From the NCBI GenBank assembly GCA_026315105.1, contig CM048744.1:313417270-313481269 (forward strand): DNA of 64,000 bases. Reading direction: 5' to 3'. Position 1 is the stretch's first letter, and each line of letters begins with the position of its first letter. The notes under the pieces were generated by a model, which was not told the DNA's origin, did not search any database, and worked only from the letters and a program-made list of their open reading frames with translations. Position numbers and translations under genes: made by a program. The stretch is from Locusta migratoria (Eukaryota; Arthropoda; Insecta; Orthoptera; Acrididae). Positions 10,790 through 21,239 of the stretch are shown one piece after another.

Positions 10790-11062
10790 TTTATGACGTG
10801 ATTACGGCCGCACATCGGGAATTAACAGACTTTCAACGCTGAATGACAGTTGAAGCCACACCTACGGGACATTCCATTTCCTAAATCGTTAGGAAATTCA
10901 GTATTGTGAGATCCACATTCTCAAGAGTGTGCTGCGAACGCTAAATTTTACGCATCAAACCTCTCACCATTGACAAGGAATTGCGGACAGCCTTGCCGTT
11001 AATCACAGCGATTGCACAGAGTCATCAGTGCTGACAGACAATAAACACTGCACAAAACAGCA
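10790..11062 (+). pseudogene. Tc1-like transposase, N-terminal half
   Basis: DNA matching the helix-turn-helix (HTH_23/HTH_Tc3-type) N-terminus of Tc1 transposases. It begins with a RELTDFQR-like stretch and continues through a GHSIS motif and a segment corresponding to STVSRV. It carries several stops and frameshifts and ends at the LINE insertion point. The identification comes from recognised family motifs read through the damage. Confidence 0.5.
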
Positions 11063-12060
11063 GCAGCAAAATTTTTGTTAATGACATAAGTTTAAATGGT
11101 CACATTTTGCAGTTTGCAGATGACACAACGCTATTTGCTAGTGGAAAGACTGACCTACTCTCAATGCAACAAACTAATGGTCTGTTCAACGAAGTCAAGG
11201 AATGGTTTAATGCTAATAAAATGAAAATAAATGAAAACAAAACACAGAGAATGGCATGTAGCCTTAGTGACATAGGATCATTGGATAATGGTGGATCTGT
11301 TAAACTTCTGGGCTTCTCCATCTACAGGAAATTAAATTGGAAAGATCACCCTATGCATATGTGTGTCAAACTGTCAAGAGTCCTCTACCTATTGAGAAAA
11401 CTGAAAAATGCCATAACAAAACAATACCTGCTAACTGTCTACTATGCATTATTCCACAGTCATGTCAACTATGTACTGTTGCAGTGGGGCCATGCTGCAG
11501 GATGCAGGAATGTGATACGCAGATGCAGATGAAAGCAGTGAGGATAATTACTTCCAGTAAAAATACTGATCACTGTAAACGTATCTTTGCTATGCTAGGT
11601 GTTATGACTGTTTACAGTCAATATGTGAACAACTGCTTCATTTATGTGAAGCTGAATCAAAATACTTATAGTAAGAGACACCACAACAGCCGGAATAAAG
11701 ACTGTATACACGAGCAAAGATGTCGATTGACCAAGACCCAAGATAGTTTCCCTGTTGCAGCTGTGAAAATGTTTAATACGCTTCCAAATAGTGTAAAGTC
11801 CCTGCCGATGGTGCTGTTTAAAACTAAAGTGCTAAGTAACTTAGAAGAACATCCATTGTACTCAGTAGATGAATTCTTCTCTAGTGACAGAACAGTGAAT
11901 ACCTGACTTAGAACATAGTGTTACAATATTCTGAACAATACAGATGTGAAAATACTAATTTTAATGTTAATTATTACTTTCAGTGTAGTGATATTATTGT
12001 TTAAATGTAATCTTGACACATTCCGTCCAGTTCCAACTGGTCAATGACGAAGCATTGGTA
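11063..12060 (+). mobile_element. 5'-truncated CR1/Jockey-type LINE
   Basis: Coding starts within the reverse transcriptase just before the FADD motif and runs to the ORF2 stop at about 11906. An A-rich 3' region follows to about 12060. Everything 5' of RT motif C is missing, the usual result of incomplete target-primed reverse transcription. It interrupts a Tc1 transposase gene, so it is the younger of the two. Confidence 0.7.
11068..11906 (+). pseudogene. LINE ORF2 C-terminal part (RT palm end and thumb)
   Basis: The reading frame shows VNDIS, then FADDTTLF (RT catalytic Asp pair, near 11116-11139). Then come the NKMKINENKT segment, the LLGFSIYRKLNW motif and the HSHVNY..LQWG motif of the thumb. 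A frameshift near 11520 moves the remainder into another frame, which reads MKAVRII, FNTLPNSVK and ends at 11906. The EN domain and first half of RT are absent. The LINE clade was judged from these motifs as CR1/Jockey group. Confidence 0.72.
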
Positions 12061-12064
12061 ATAA

Positions 12065-12640
12065 ACGGTAATAAATGTTGGTCGTACGGTGAACGTATCC
12101 TTAACACAGTGCGAAGCAACTTTGCTTGAATGGTCTATGGTTTATGGCATTAGACGATCGACTCGAGTGTCTTTCGTAACAGCGTGACATCTCCTGCAAT
12201 GGATATCTTGAACTCGTGACCGTATTGTTGAACCTTACATGACTCGAAAACCGTGGCATGGTCAGTGAGTCCTGATTTCATTTGGTAATAGCTGATGGTG
12301 GAGTGTGGCGCAAATCCCACGAAACCAGAACACAAGTTGTGAACAAGAGACTGTGCAAGCTTGTGGTGGATCCATGAAAATGTAGAGCAGCTCCACGTGG
12401 AATGGAATGGGACCTCTGGTCCATCTGAAGTGATTATTGACTGGAAATTTTTATGTTCGACTATTTGCGGACCATTTGCTGTCATTCATGCTGCCAAAAA
12501 AACATGGAATTTTTATGCATGAAAATGCGCCGTGTCACCAGGTAACAGTTGTTGAAAACTTTTCGCGATTCGATGATTTGGCCATTCAGATTGTTGTGTC
12601 TCCCTGATTTCTGAGGTAGAAGGAGGTGGGCCGTGGCGAG
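12065..12640 (+). pseudogene. Tc1-like transposase, C-terminal half
   Basis: Read in shifting frames on the plus strand, the sequence contains a Tc1 catalytic segment. A TGNFYVRLFADHLL-like stretch is followed by IFMHENAPCHQ (about 12510-12540), where the conserved Tc1 block normally reads QDNAPCH. Just past it, where the WP..SPDLNPIE box would lie, the sequence decays. Several indels break it. It continues the N-terminal half found before the LINE. Confidence 0.6.
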
Positions 12641-12670
12641 CAAGGATGTAGACAAGGTCTGCAACTAAAA

Positions 12671-13550
12671 TAAATTATTGGTCCTCAAAGGATTTATTGA
12701 CAGGAGAAATAAATGCTTAATTTTTATGTGCTTGTGTAGGTATAAAATTCTGGTACTATTACACAGTTCTGCTACGCAATAGAAAATTGTTCTGGCTTGT
12801 GCATAGTCAGGAAGGCTGGCTCTTCTATGATGAACTTCTGGAACTGTAGTATTCCTGGGGCTGCTTCATACTTACTGGAACTTCCGTACTCTCCCTCTTG
12901 GCTGTGGTGCGCCGGCATATCTAGGCGATCCCCTGTCTTCCTATTCGAACTTTTGAAAAAAGAATACCTTGGTTGCAAACACTTTTATTGATATGACACG
13001 TTTCGCCCGGTTAGAGCATCTTCAGATTTCTTATCTGATGTCCCTGTGCCATATAGTGGGTCTTCAACTCATACACGACTTGCGTCGGTATTGGTACTGC
13101 CCCACCCCCTTTTTTTAGAGCAAACTCAACATTCATGCCCCAGAGGAGATGAGGGGATTCGAAACCAAACCTCGGAGGGAGCGGCTTCGGGAACGATGGC
13201 ATGGCGCCTCGACTACCAGCCGGTCGCCCCTATTGAACAAGGGGAGGGGGGTCTAATTTCTTCCTCGCCACTGTGGCAGCACCGTCGTGTTGACGCCGGA
13301 GGAACAGAGAGGGGGGAAGCAGTCTGGCGTTCACGCAAAGACGCCAGTATTCTTATGCGAAGAGTAATTTGGAAATTCGAATGCAATGCTCGATACGTGT
13401 TAAGCCTGAAGCAATTTTGCTAAACCCTTCAATGGCAGTTTCCGAGTGTTTTACTCTTCCCGCATTATGGGAAAAAATGGTTGAACATTACTACAGTCAA
13501 ACATGTCCAACACCTACAATGGCTAGAAGTATTCCGAATGGGTAAATTCG
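12671..13550. other. Unassigned; small hairpin
   Basis: A short palindrome (CATC-TTCAGATTTCTTATCTGA-TG region, 13017-13042) follows a GATATGACACGTTTCGCCC block at about 12990-13008. This pattern often marks foldback MITE ends. No coding signal. A GC-rich stretch at 13180-13340 has no motif. Confidence 0.4.
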
Positions 13551-13771
13551 CTGCGAGTAATTCAAATGTTCAAATGTTTTTAGAGCTTATGGGACTTAAC
13601 TACGGGGTCATCAGTCCCTAAACTTACAAACTACTTATCAACTAGCTAATACTAAGTACTGCACAAATATCCATGCCCGAGGGGGATTCGAACCCCCGAC
13701 CGTAATGGCCGCACAGACTGTGACTGACGCGCCGCAGAACGCTCGGCCACCGCGGCCGTCTGCGAGTAATT
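13551..13771 (-). repeat. SINE family A, full copy with 12-bp target duplication
   Basis: A complete copy (13563-13759) on the minus strand, flanked by perfect repeats CTGCGAGTAATT at 13551-13562 and 13760-13771. Confidence 0.94.
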
Positions 13772-13774
13772 ACA

Positions 13775-14095
13775 AGGGATAAAGAAATTGATAATAAGTC
13801 TAGAAGTTGAGTTTCGATGTATTTTTGAAAATTTTTGTTATCCGTTTCTCAATGATAGTCGGACGTTTTGGTTTTTGAGCCATGAAACACCTATCTCCGC
13901 CTGTATGAACAACAATTAAACTCTGACCAGCACTTTTGTTTGACAATACTACTCGCACACTAATACTTTGCCAACATTTATTTACTGTATAATGCGTGTG
14001 AATCCATGTTTCATCTAAGTAAACTGCGGGTCGCTTTGATTCTGATTAAAACCTGAGAAAGTATGGTCTTTTAGCAACAGTGCCTTCTCGTCCGC
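13775..14095 (-). pseudogene. DDE transposase fragment (YLDETW type)
   Basis: The minus-strand frame reads RPAVYLDETWIHTHYT then, after a gap, LIVVHTGGD. These are hallmarks of a DDE-superfamily endonuclease (IS630/Tc1-related) common in arthropod genomes: the Asp of LDET is catalytic and the LIVVHAGG strand follows. A stop lies just upstream of the motif and no ends are recognised. A domain fragment only. Confidence 0.6.
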
Positions 14096-14840
14096 ACCAA
14101 ACAAAACGTTAATTTTGCCACCTTCTAACTCGAAAATACACAGACAGAACATTGCTTCTAAAGATTTCCTTGCTAGCTTTGAAGCTCATTTACGTTTGAC
14201 AATAGTTGTGCAGTTTTCGCAAAGTTCGTATTTCTTTCTATTGTTCGTAATGTCATAGAAATTGCTGACTGACAATACATTTATCCATATCATCGGTCAC
14301 ATATATCTTGTGAGCTTCTGGCTTATTCTTCCTGGGCGCTAGTTGCACCGTAGCCTAGCTGTATCCAGTCACGTGACCTAGTTCCTGGCACTGCCGCGTC
14401 ACCACTTCGCCGTTTTAGGCAATACGTATTGTTGCGTTCTCTACAACGAAAACTACAGAATTCGTTTCGGTAGTTGGCCGAGGGAGTCAAGATTGGTCAG
14501 AAGCATTTGCACCGCGTTTCGTACGAACAGAAGAATCGGTGCGTCCGAAATTCTTGCAACTTGGGATATAATGTACAATTAGTATGGCAGAATAGGAAAA
14601 TTTATTTTTCTTGTGATCTGTTACTTCAAAAAATGGTAAGTCGGCAAATTAGTATGCGTCGTTCCAATAGGTAGAATGAAAATAAAGCGAAGAAAAGTGA
14701 AGTGATACGACGATGACTAATTTGTTACCCCTTATTCCATAATCAGACACAAAAGATCTGACACATGGAAATTACGACAGATGTCGGGTGTCAGTTGTTT
14801 GAAATGAACAACCGCAGTGCAGTGAGTTAATATATTTCGA
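14096..14840. other. No gene recognised
   Basis: The sequence next to the DDE scrap may belong to the same element, but no terminal repeats are visible. Open frames of about 60 codons lack motifs. Confidence 0.45.
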
Positions 14841-14960
14841 CTAGCATTAGTACCCGTCGATGCCCGGGTGTGTATTTACTGCATTATTATGTTACTCCAT
14901 CTCCTTATTCTTCCTCTCTCCATTGTCTTCCGCCGCACTCTTTGACCGTCTCACCTGCGT
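14841..14960 (-). mobile_element. Helitron-like 3' terminus (minus strand)
   Basis: In reverse complement the element ends in a hairpin (ACCCG, 7-nt loop, CGGGT), then ACTAATG, then CTAG|T. This fits the Helitron rule of a GC-rich hairpin about 10 nt before CTRR at an A/T insertion. The upstream GAAGA/GGAGATGG text resembles the end at 4300-4419. The other end is not seen, and the solo LTR at 15010 may have inserted into it. Confidence 0.45.
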
Positions 14961-15004
14961 CTGTAGTGAAATCGGCCTGAAATTCAGTTTCACGGGGCTC
15001 AATT

Positions 15005-15464
15005 CTCATTGTGGTGTTGCACAAGTATGAAGTGCGCGCCACGTACTTTCGCCGCGCGCCACCATGCACGCACGGCGCGGCGTTCTTACGACGTCAACCA
15101 CGAGCGCCCTCTGCTGCAACTCCGCTCGTGGCCACGACGACTGCATCGGCCACTTAGGAATCAGATAGGCACCAGTAAAGACTCGGCTATCGGATAGGCA
15201 CTAGGAATCATCAGTAGGCAGGCCTCTATTTAAACTATGTATCAACATTCTACTAGTCTGCTGCTCTCCAAGTTAAGTATTGTAGCAACTTTATGAAATA
15301 TATATCTCGTTCTAATTTACTCTAGTGTTTCTAGTTTCTGCTGTCCCACTTGCTGGTCACCTCCGTACCTGCACACGCGTGCATCCTTTATTTCCTGTGT
15401 CGGTCTCTCTCTACTCGGCCACCGACACCCAGGACAACCGGCGGAAACGAGACACAAAACTCAT
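15005..15464 (+). mobile_element. Solo LTR of the 31-37 kb Gypsy family
   Basis: A 450-bp sequence (15010-15459) from TGTGGTG to GACACAAAA aligns along its length with the LTRs at 31296 and 36566. It is bounded by a perfect 5-bp duplication CTCAT at 15005-15009 and 15460-15464. No internal sequence remains, so this is the product of LTR-LTR recombination. It lacks the tandem 25-bp end units of the full element and is clearly more diverged. Confidence 0.9.
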
Positions 15465-16049
15465 GACTTCATCGCCTGAACAGTGTATCCTACAGTAATA
15501 TAAGGTTTCAGAGACATTTGAACATTTTTGTAAATTCACAAGGCTTATTCAAATTAGCTAAATTTATTCAATCAGGTTTGACTCCATTTTTGAGCTGGTG
15601 TCCAGCGACTGTTTGTACAAATCTGTAGAGAATGTCATCAATCAGTCGCAATTTTTGATTATATTTTCCAGAGCTACATAGATTTCGGGCACAGTGTGGA
15701 TATTCTCAATGCTTTGAGTTATGTTTACATCTATACCGTCATGCTGAACGTAACTGTCAACATAACGGTTTAGATGTAAGCACATATTTACAAGTTTTGA
15801 GACTGGCCACTCAGTGGCCGAAAGCTAGGTAGATATGAAAAGTAAAAACAAAAACTGCGATTGATTGATGGCATTTCCTACAGATTTGTTTAAAATAAAA
15901 TTCCACAAACGTTTTGGAAAAAAAAAAGTGGGTGGGGGACGGTAATTTCGCAGCTCGCACGGAGCGGCACTTGGGCTTGCGCCGGCCCTGACCGAGACTG
16001 CAGGCGCCCCCAGCGGCCGAAGTACCACAGAGCGATGTATAGCGTCTTC
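15465..16049. other. Unassigned; one foldback segment
   Basis: An imperfect hairpin lies at about 15722-15782 (TTACATCTATACCGT against ACGGTTTAGATGTAA). There is a GC-rich patch at 15940-16030. No gene seen. Confidence 0.45.
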
Positions 16050-17406
16050 TTAACCCTTCTATGCATGACCTGTATTTTTTGCACATTTACATACCCTGGG
16101 TCCACTGGACCCGTTACGTCTAATATGAGAATTTAAATGAAAATAAGTGTTTTGTGGATATTATCATGCACGAATATTTTTATTTAAAGTATCCTGAGTA
16201 TAATATAAGAAAGCTGTGACTATTTTAATGATTTCACTGCCTTTTAAAATGTATAATTAGTATAATTTTAACCCTGAATAATTTTTTTAAATAGAGTATA
16301 TTATGAAAACTGATAGAGACACCACCAATATTATTTTTCACAGTGTTCAAATATGTGATTTTGCCACTGACAAAGCATAAATCATTTCACAAAAAACATC
16401 ACATCAGTTTGCTGGTTCTGGTATAAATTTCACCACATTCTGAGCAGGCGTTTTATTTTGCACTGGGGGCCTTTCACTCCATTCCATACCATTTGGAGCA
16501 ATATAAACGTTAGCACTTTCACTGCTTATTTGTCCTGAGATATTATTATCCAGATCATCATCATCTTCACCACCACCACTACGTGGTTATTCATCCATAA
16601 AGTCGTATGGCACTGCCTGAGGAACAGCTTTATGGTTTGCATCTGAAGCAGAACTTATATCTGAAAGGAAATCGTCATCTTCAGCTACCCATTGAGTAAC
16701 AACTGATTCAAAATTTGGGCTTGAAAAACGCATGCTATCCTCTTTCCTGCTTCTTTTTTTAGATGCAGATCCTGACATTATCTGAAAAATAATAATATGA
16801 ATAAATAACGTCAGTACTCTCTTCCCCTATGGAGTGCAGAAATATAGTGGCTCTTCATGTTATTTTTTAGTGTTACCAATAACCCTTACCTTTCTTCCGA
16901 ATGAGTATTCAATGTCAAATAATACTGCTGTGTAGCATACTCCTATAGTCTTTCTGTACAGCGTAACACACTAAAAACCACCCACTGCGATATTTTGCTT
17001 CTTACACAACACAGAAGTATGCTGTCTGACAGTTTAACACTTTAACATGCCATGTTATAACAATACGTTTTCCGCGATCACAACAATGCATATGTGTGGC
17101 AGTAACGTATTCTCGGTAGGCCTACTCCAACAAAATGTAACTGATTACAACCCAATCAAATTTAACAACACTTTAATATAAACCACAGGGACCATCGGAC
17201 CCAGGTTATGTAAATGTGTAGTATAAAGATGAAAATTAATGTGGCACTTAAACTAATGACACACAGTTCTAGTAGTATCTGTAATGTATTAGTGAATATT
17301 GCCAGAGAGCATACCTGAACGGTTGGGACCCAATTTCAAGTCTTTAATACACAAATTAAAATTGTTCCCGGGTCCATTGGACCCAGGGTATGGATACTAG
17401 GGTTAA
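16050..17406 (-). mobile_element. piggyBac-like element with TTAA duplication
   Basis: TTAA at 16050-16053 and at 17403-17406 bound a 1349-bp element whose ends both start CCCT (CCCTTCTATGCATG and, in reverse complement, CCCTAGTATCCATA). Palindromic GGGTCCA.TGGACCC motifs recur inside both ends (about 16100 and 17375), as subterminal repeats. It encodes only the N-terminal part of a transposase on the minus strand, so it is a non-autonomous, internally deleted copy. Confidence 0.75.
16440..16780 (-). pseudogene. piggyBac-type transposase, N-terminal fragment
   Basis: It starts at 16778 (minus) with a Lys/Arg/Ser-rich head, then an acidic SDISSASD region. After one stop at 16587-16589 it continues GGGEDDDDL and ends with NVYIAPNGMEWSERPP followed by AQNVVKF. 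The acidic N-terminus and the W-x-x-x-PP ... NVVK segment are typical of piggyBac transposases just before the catalytic domain. The DDD catalytic core and C-terminal cysteine domain are absent. Not functional. Confidence 0.6.
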
Positions 17407-18034
17407 AGTGGCGCTGCGATGTGTGTAGACCGCCGTCGCTGTAGCGGCGCCACAACACAGATCGTGCGACCTGAATCCTATCTCACTTTTATTGAACACA
17501 ATCGAGTCGTCATGCCATACAAAAAAATTATGCACTGGTAACAGTTTGGCAATTATGAACGGCTGTAGAGGCAATATGTCTCAATATTTCGGCACTGAGT
17601 TGACCCCTTCCCTTTTCTATTTCCTGCACTTACTGGGAAAAAGGAGGCGCGATACGATTTCAGGAGTTATGCCATGACTTTTGTAATACGCAAATAGTAT
17701 CAAAGAGCTTGTTATACTACCTATTAGAAGATTTAGAAGTATATCAAATTGCAATGGACTTACAACACACTCCTGCAGTATGCCTTCGTTACTGTCAGGT
17801 CTCAAGATTTCTCTCCATTAAATATGACATGCTGTGGTCTGTTTGCCTATAATTTTTTCAGACATCTGCAGTGCTGGCCTAAACTCCCAGTTTTATTCAT
17901 TTGGTGACACTGAGAATTTTTATTCAATATAGATTGTCCGTGTTCAGAAAGTACTATACAAGACAAATAAGAAAAGGGCAAAGCAGTCAACAATCCAAAG
18001 AGTGGTATGACAACCAAAGCGCTTTACTAGTCTT
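17407..18034. other. No gene recognised
   Basis: Only short motif-less open frames. Confidence 0.45.
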
Positions 18035-18112
18035 GGCGGGTATTGATCCCGTGTCATTTGGATTCATTGTTTGGCACTCGATCACTGTGCTACCGAGCCA
18101 CACGCGAGAAGA
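18035..18112 (-). repeat. tRNA-like SINE head or tRNA pseudogene
   Basis: In reverse complement: an A-box-like GTGGCTCGGTAGCACAGTG, a long anticodon-region insert, and a GGGATCAATACCCG T-arm with a paired stem. The acceptor ends do not pair, so it is not a functional tRNA gene. Confidence 0.4.
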
Positions 18113-18596
18113 AATATTGTTCCAAAATTAGACATCAAATCGGAGTTACCTTTAAACGTACAGAATAAAAATGCCTCTATTACAGCACAATAAAAGGCAA
18201 ATATATTCTGACCAGAGTCAAAAATATAATGGAGGAGAACTAGAGGTAGGGAAAAATCCGTGGAGTCCAAAATTGGCAGTAGGATTGGAACAGGAATGGA
18301 CAATGATATTCTGTAGGTTACGTGGGCGGCGGATACTACTTTGGGGGATGACGTTAGGATTTTGAGTAACATTTTCCTCTTCTCTGAGCATGACAACAGG
18401 CTGTTGAAGACCTGATGAGAGATGTGGTTGAGATTTTCGAGGACAGGGTGATACCGAAGTATCAGAAGGTTACTGGGTGGTGTCTGGTTAACAGCTTTAC
18501 TAGTGTCAGAGCTACATCTATAAAATTGGAGGTATTGTTCATAGTTGGTGCACTTGATATGGTTAGTTTTATGTGTGGAGCCCTCTCAGAGGCGCT
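18113..18596. other. No gene recognised
   Basis: A 104-codon frame on the minus strand (18082-18396) shows no motif. Confidence 0.4.
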
Positions 18597-18700
18597 GAAC
18601 TCCCTAGGGGTAGTTGATAGAGCGAATGTTTGTCGTTACAGGGTCCTCGATTCAAACCCTGATGGCACGATTTTTTTAATTATTTTTTTATTTATTTATC
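18597..18700 (+). repeat. tRNA-like SINE with T/A-rich tail
   Basis: An A-box-like GGGGTAGTTGATAGAGCGA and a B-box-like CTCGATTCAAACCCTG are followed by GGCACGA and a long T-rich tail. Probably a tRNA-derived SINE copy. Confidence 0.4.
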
Positions 18701-19009
18701 TTGTGTATGATGTTGCAGATTGTTCCACGTCGACAAACGTACACCGAAAGTTACATGGGACAACAAGTTTCTGAAATGTAAAAGGACTATTCGGATTTCA
18801 TAGCATTATGTAATCGGCAGTCTCCTTCTGCTTCGTTTTATTTTAAAGTAGCAAACCTCTAGAGTATATTCGTAGAATAAAGAAGCAATTGCACCATACG
18901 TGCGGAAGTATGGAACTGCTACTGCTGCAGCTGACAGTGCTGTTTTGCGAAATGTATCCGTGGAACGTAATAGACACCCTCTTTCAACAATTTTCAACGT
19001 ACTGCAGTT

Positions 19010-19098
19010 TAAAAAAAAAAGCTCTAGGCGGGGCTTGGACCCACGCCCATCTGTTCGATGAACTAATGCTCTACCAACTAACCCACGGTAGCGCAAGG
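19010..19098 (-). repeat. tRNA-Arg-like pseudogene or SINE head
   Basis: In reverse complement the D-arm-like GGTTAGTTGGTAGAGCA, an anticodon-loop-like TTCATCGAAC and a well-paired T arm (GTGGG/CCCGC around TCCAAGC) are followed by a T10 run that could act as an RNA polymerase III terminator. The acceptor stem does not pair. Most likely a tRNA-derived repeat rather than a tRNA gene. Confidence 0.45.
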
Positions 19099-19664
19099 TG
19101 ATGAGTTCTCACAATTATGCTTTTCCTTTACTCCGAAGGTTAGGTATTACTTCTTATTACAGTTTGCGCACGTTCTCCTGAACGGCAGCACATAGCACGA
19201 ACTATATAGAAGTTTCGGCTGATTATCTATCTATATACAACGTTTGATACCGATCTGAGTGTCTGACATCTGAAGGTTTGGGTGTCAGCGGAATCCGAGC
19301 TGCGTCTGCCGGCTGGCCTGGCGCCTTAGCTGGCGCTTCCGCCTGCCACTCGCAACGCCTGCCCGAGCCGCGGGCAGAGGAGCCATTCGACCACAAGAAA
19401 CTAATAAAGAAATAAATTGTATTTTTCCCAGACACCATGGGTTTTAATCTGCCACTACCCCACCACCCATCCAATCCGCTATGGACGTCCACATTACAGA
19501 ACCACGAATTTGTTTATAGATTTGAAATTCAAAAGTGAAATAATTACAAGTCCAATTGGAAGAATTAGGAAAGAGATGGTGGGTTTAGTATCAGGAATAC
19601 GTTGGGAAAGGTAGTGTCCCAGGACCTCAAGACCGCAGATATGAAGGATATTGGTGTACATGGA
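19099..19664. other. No gene recognised
   Basis: A GC-rich patch at 19300-19385. An 89-codon minus-strand frame has no motif. Confidence 0.4.
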
Positions 19665-19804
19665 TGTCACATATCTTTAAAATGTCTCAGATCTGTCATA
19701 AATTGTCTTTCAGAATGAAAATAACAGTTACATTCATTAAATGTTTTTTACAGTTTCTTTGACAATAGGGTGACCTATTTCGATCTACTCTGAGATTATC
19801 ATCA

Positions 19805-20121
19805 GCCCAAGTCAGTGGCGTAACTAGGACTTGGCTTTTGGGGGAGGGTTGGGGGAATGATCTGCTTGACGAGCAAAATTTTAGTCAGTTTCCAGACAGA
19901 CTACCATCTACTACTCCCGTTGAAGAAACTAATTCCCTCCCATCCAATGAAAGCTTATGGTAAAACACCCCAAGTTTCCAATCTTTACCTTTACCAGATT
20001 GCTGTTATTCGATTTCTTGTTTCTTTCTCTTCTCTCTCTCTCTCTCTCTCTCTCTTTTGGGAGGGGGAGTGTTCCTGGGGGGGGGTTCTATCCCCCCCAT
20101 AGTTACGCCACTGGTCCAAGT
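19805..20121. mobile_element. hAT-like MITE with 8-bp target duplication
   Basis: A 301-bp element (19813-20113) has terminal inverted repeats CAGTGGCGTAACTA at both ends. It is flanked by 8-bp repeats GCCCAAGT and GTCCAAGT (one mismatch) at 19805-19812 and 20114-20121. TIR sequence and duplication length both fit hAT. The interior carries a CT microsatellite and G/C runs but no transposase. Confidence 0.82.
20028..20056. repeat. (CT)n microsatellite
   Basis: About 13 TC/CT units inside the hAT MITE. Confidence 0.95.
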
Positions 20122-20285
20122 TGTCTCATTATTGATGCCGAGGTGATGAGGGTGCAGCATCAATGGTGAGACGACTCGGTCTGATGATAATCTCAGAGTA
20201 GATCGAAACTGGTCACACTATTGTCAAATTGACTGTACAAACATTTTACGAACATGACTGTTATTTTCGTTCTGAAACATATACC

Positions 20286-20605
20286 AGTTCGCTGACTTTC
20301 CAATAGGAAACTACGTTTTTCAAACTTATAAATCGTCAGGCAGTATTGCCTTGGAGAGCAGGTGTATTTGTTTTTGGTAGAGGCAAATGTTATCGGTTAG
20401 TGGTCCTATTTATTGTAAACGGATTAACTTCCACATGAGGTCGAAAGTGATGCACGGTATCGCTTAGTAAATAGCTAGCAGTTTCTGGTGCGCTTGACTT
20501 ATGACCAAGGAGGTTAGAATCTCTAGAGTTATACTAACCGTGAAAAAGTGAAGCCAGGAAACTGGGCATTTCGGCATTTGGTTTTTCCCAAAACATTTGT
20601 CGTAG
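20286..20605. other. No gene recognised
   Basis: Spacer between two foldback elements; no motif. Confidence 0.5.
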
Positions 20606-20985
20606 TGCGTGTAACGAGTTCTTATTTTGATATGCAGAAATTGTCTCCGGCAATGAGAACTCGCTAGCTGTCAGCCAATGAGATGCCGCGTGTGTTGTCA
20701 AACAATGAGTTGCTGCATGTTTCTTAACGTACTAAAAAGAACTTCTTGTTTAACCGATACCTAACCTTCTTAAAGCTATTCTACAGGTAACTTCTTTTAA
20801 AAGTGAAAGTTAGGTTAGGTATAGTTTAAAAAAAGAAGTTCTTTTTCCTTTTAATACGTGAGGGCGCGTAGCGCCCGGATCTCCGGTTAAGAAACACGCA
20901 GCATCTCATTGGCTGACAGCTAACGAGTTCTCATTGGCCGGAGACAATTTCTGTGTGTCGAAATGAGGGCTTGTGTGCATGTATA
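20606..20985. mobile_element. Foldback element with a one-sided palindromic module
   Basis: Nearly the whole 380 bp folds on itself. The left arm has AGAAATTGTCTCCGG then GAGAACTCGCTAGCTGTCAG then ATGAGATG; the right arm holds the same in reverse. The arms extend inward through AAGAACTTCTTG/TATACCTAAC. A module of about 26 bp containing GGGCGCGTAGCGCCC (20862-20876) occurs only in the right arm. Partial relatives lie at 57440-57492 and 61092-61205. Confidence 0.8.
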
Positions 20986-21239
20986 TAGTAGTTCTAGTCG
21001 TTAAACTGTACGTTATACCTAAGTAAATACTCTGATGTGACTGTCAATTTTGTAACATTACGTAAAGAGGGCAATATTCACACAGGGTTTAAGTAAGAAA
21101 TCTTTATTTTGGACACAAAACCATGGCCCTTCTGACTTCAATCAGTCCTATTCTCAGCATAGATAACGTCACCTCCCTTTATTCTAGCCTCCTTGCTTGT
21201 GACTGTGTGAGGTTCCTTGAGAAAAAATCTGATGATCGC
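20986..21239. other. No gene recognised
   Basis: Possibly the edge of the adjacent Gypsy remnant. No motif read. Confidence 0.4.

Larger units (their letters stand above)
10675..12670 (+). mobile_element. Tc1-like transposon split by a LINE
   Basis: The two halves of a Tc1-type transposase gene lie on the plus strand at about 10790-11062 (N-terminal half) and about 12065-12640 (C-terminal half). They are separated by a 5'-truncated LINE. The reading direction and domain order are collinear across the insertion. Terminal inverted repeats and the TA duplication were not resolved, so the outer limits are approximate. Confidence 0.6.
19665..20285. mobile_element. Palindromic MITE, split by a hAT MITE
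   Basis: The left arm (about 19720-19804) and right arm (about 20165-20275) are inverted copies sharing GATCTACTCTGAGATTATCA. A small central hairpin (GTCTCATTATTGATGC against GCATCAATGGTGAGAC, about 20123-20170) forms the loop. A separate hAT-type MITE lies in the left half. The superfamily is not assigned. Confidence 0.65.

Noticed and set aside
13046..13423. 125-codon open frame, plus strand
   Set aside because: It overlaps a hairpin-bearing repeat-like stretch and a GC-rich patch, has no domain motif, and its composition explains the openness.
19010..19098. Functional tRNA-Arg gene
   Set aside because: The T arm and terminator-like run are good, but the acceptor stem does not pair and similar tRNA-like SINE heads are common here.
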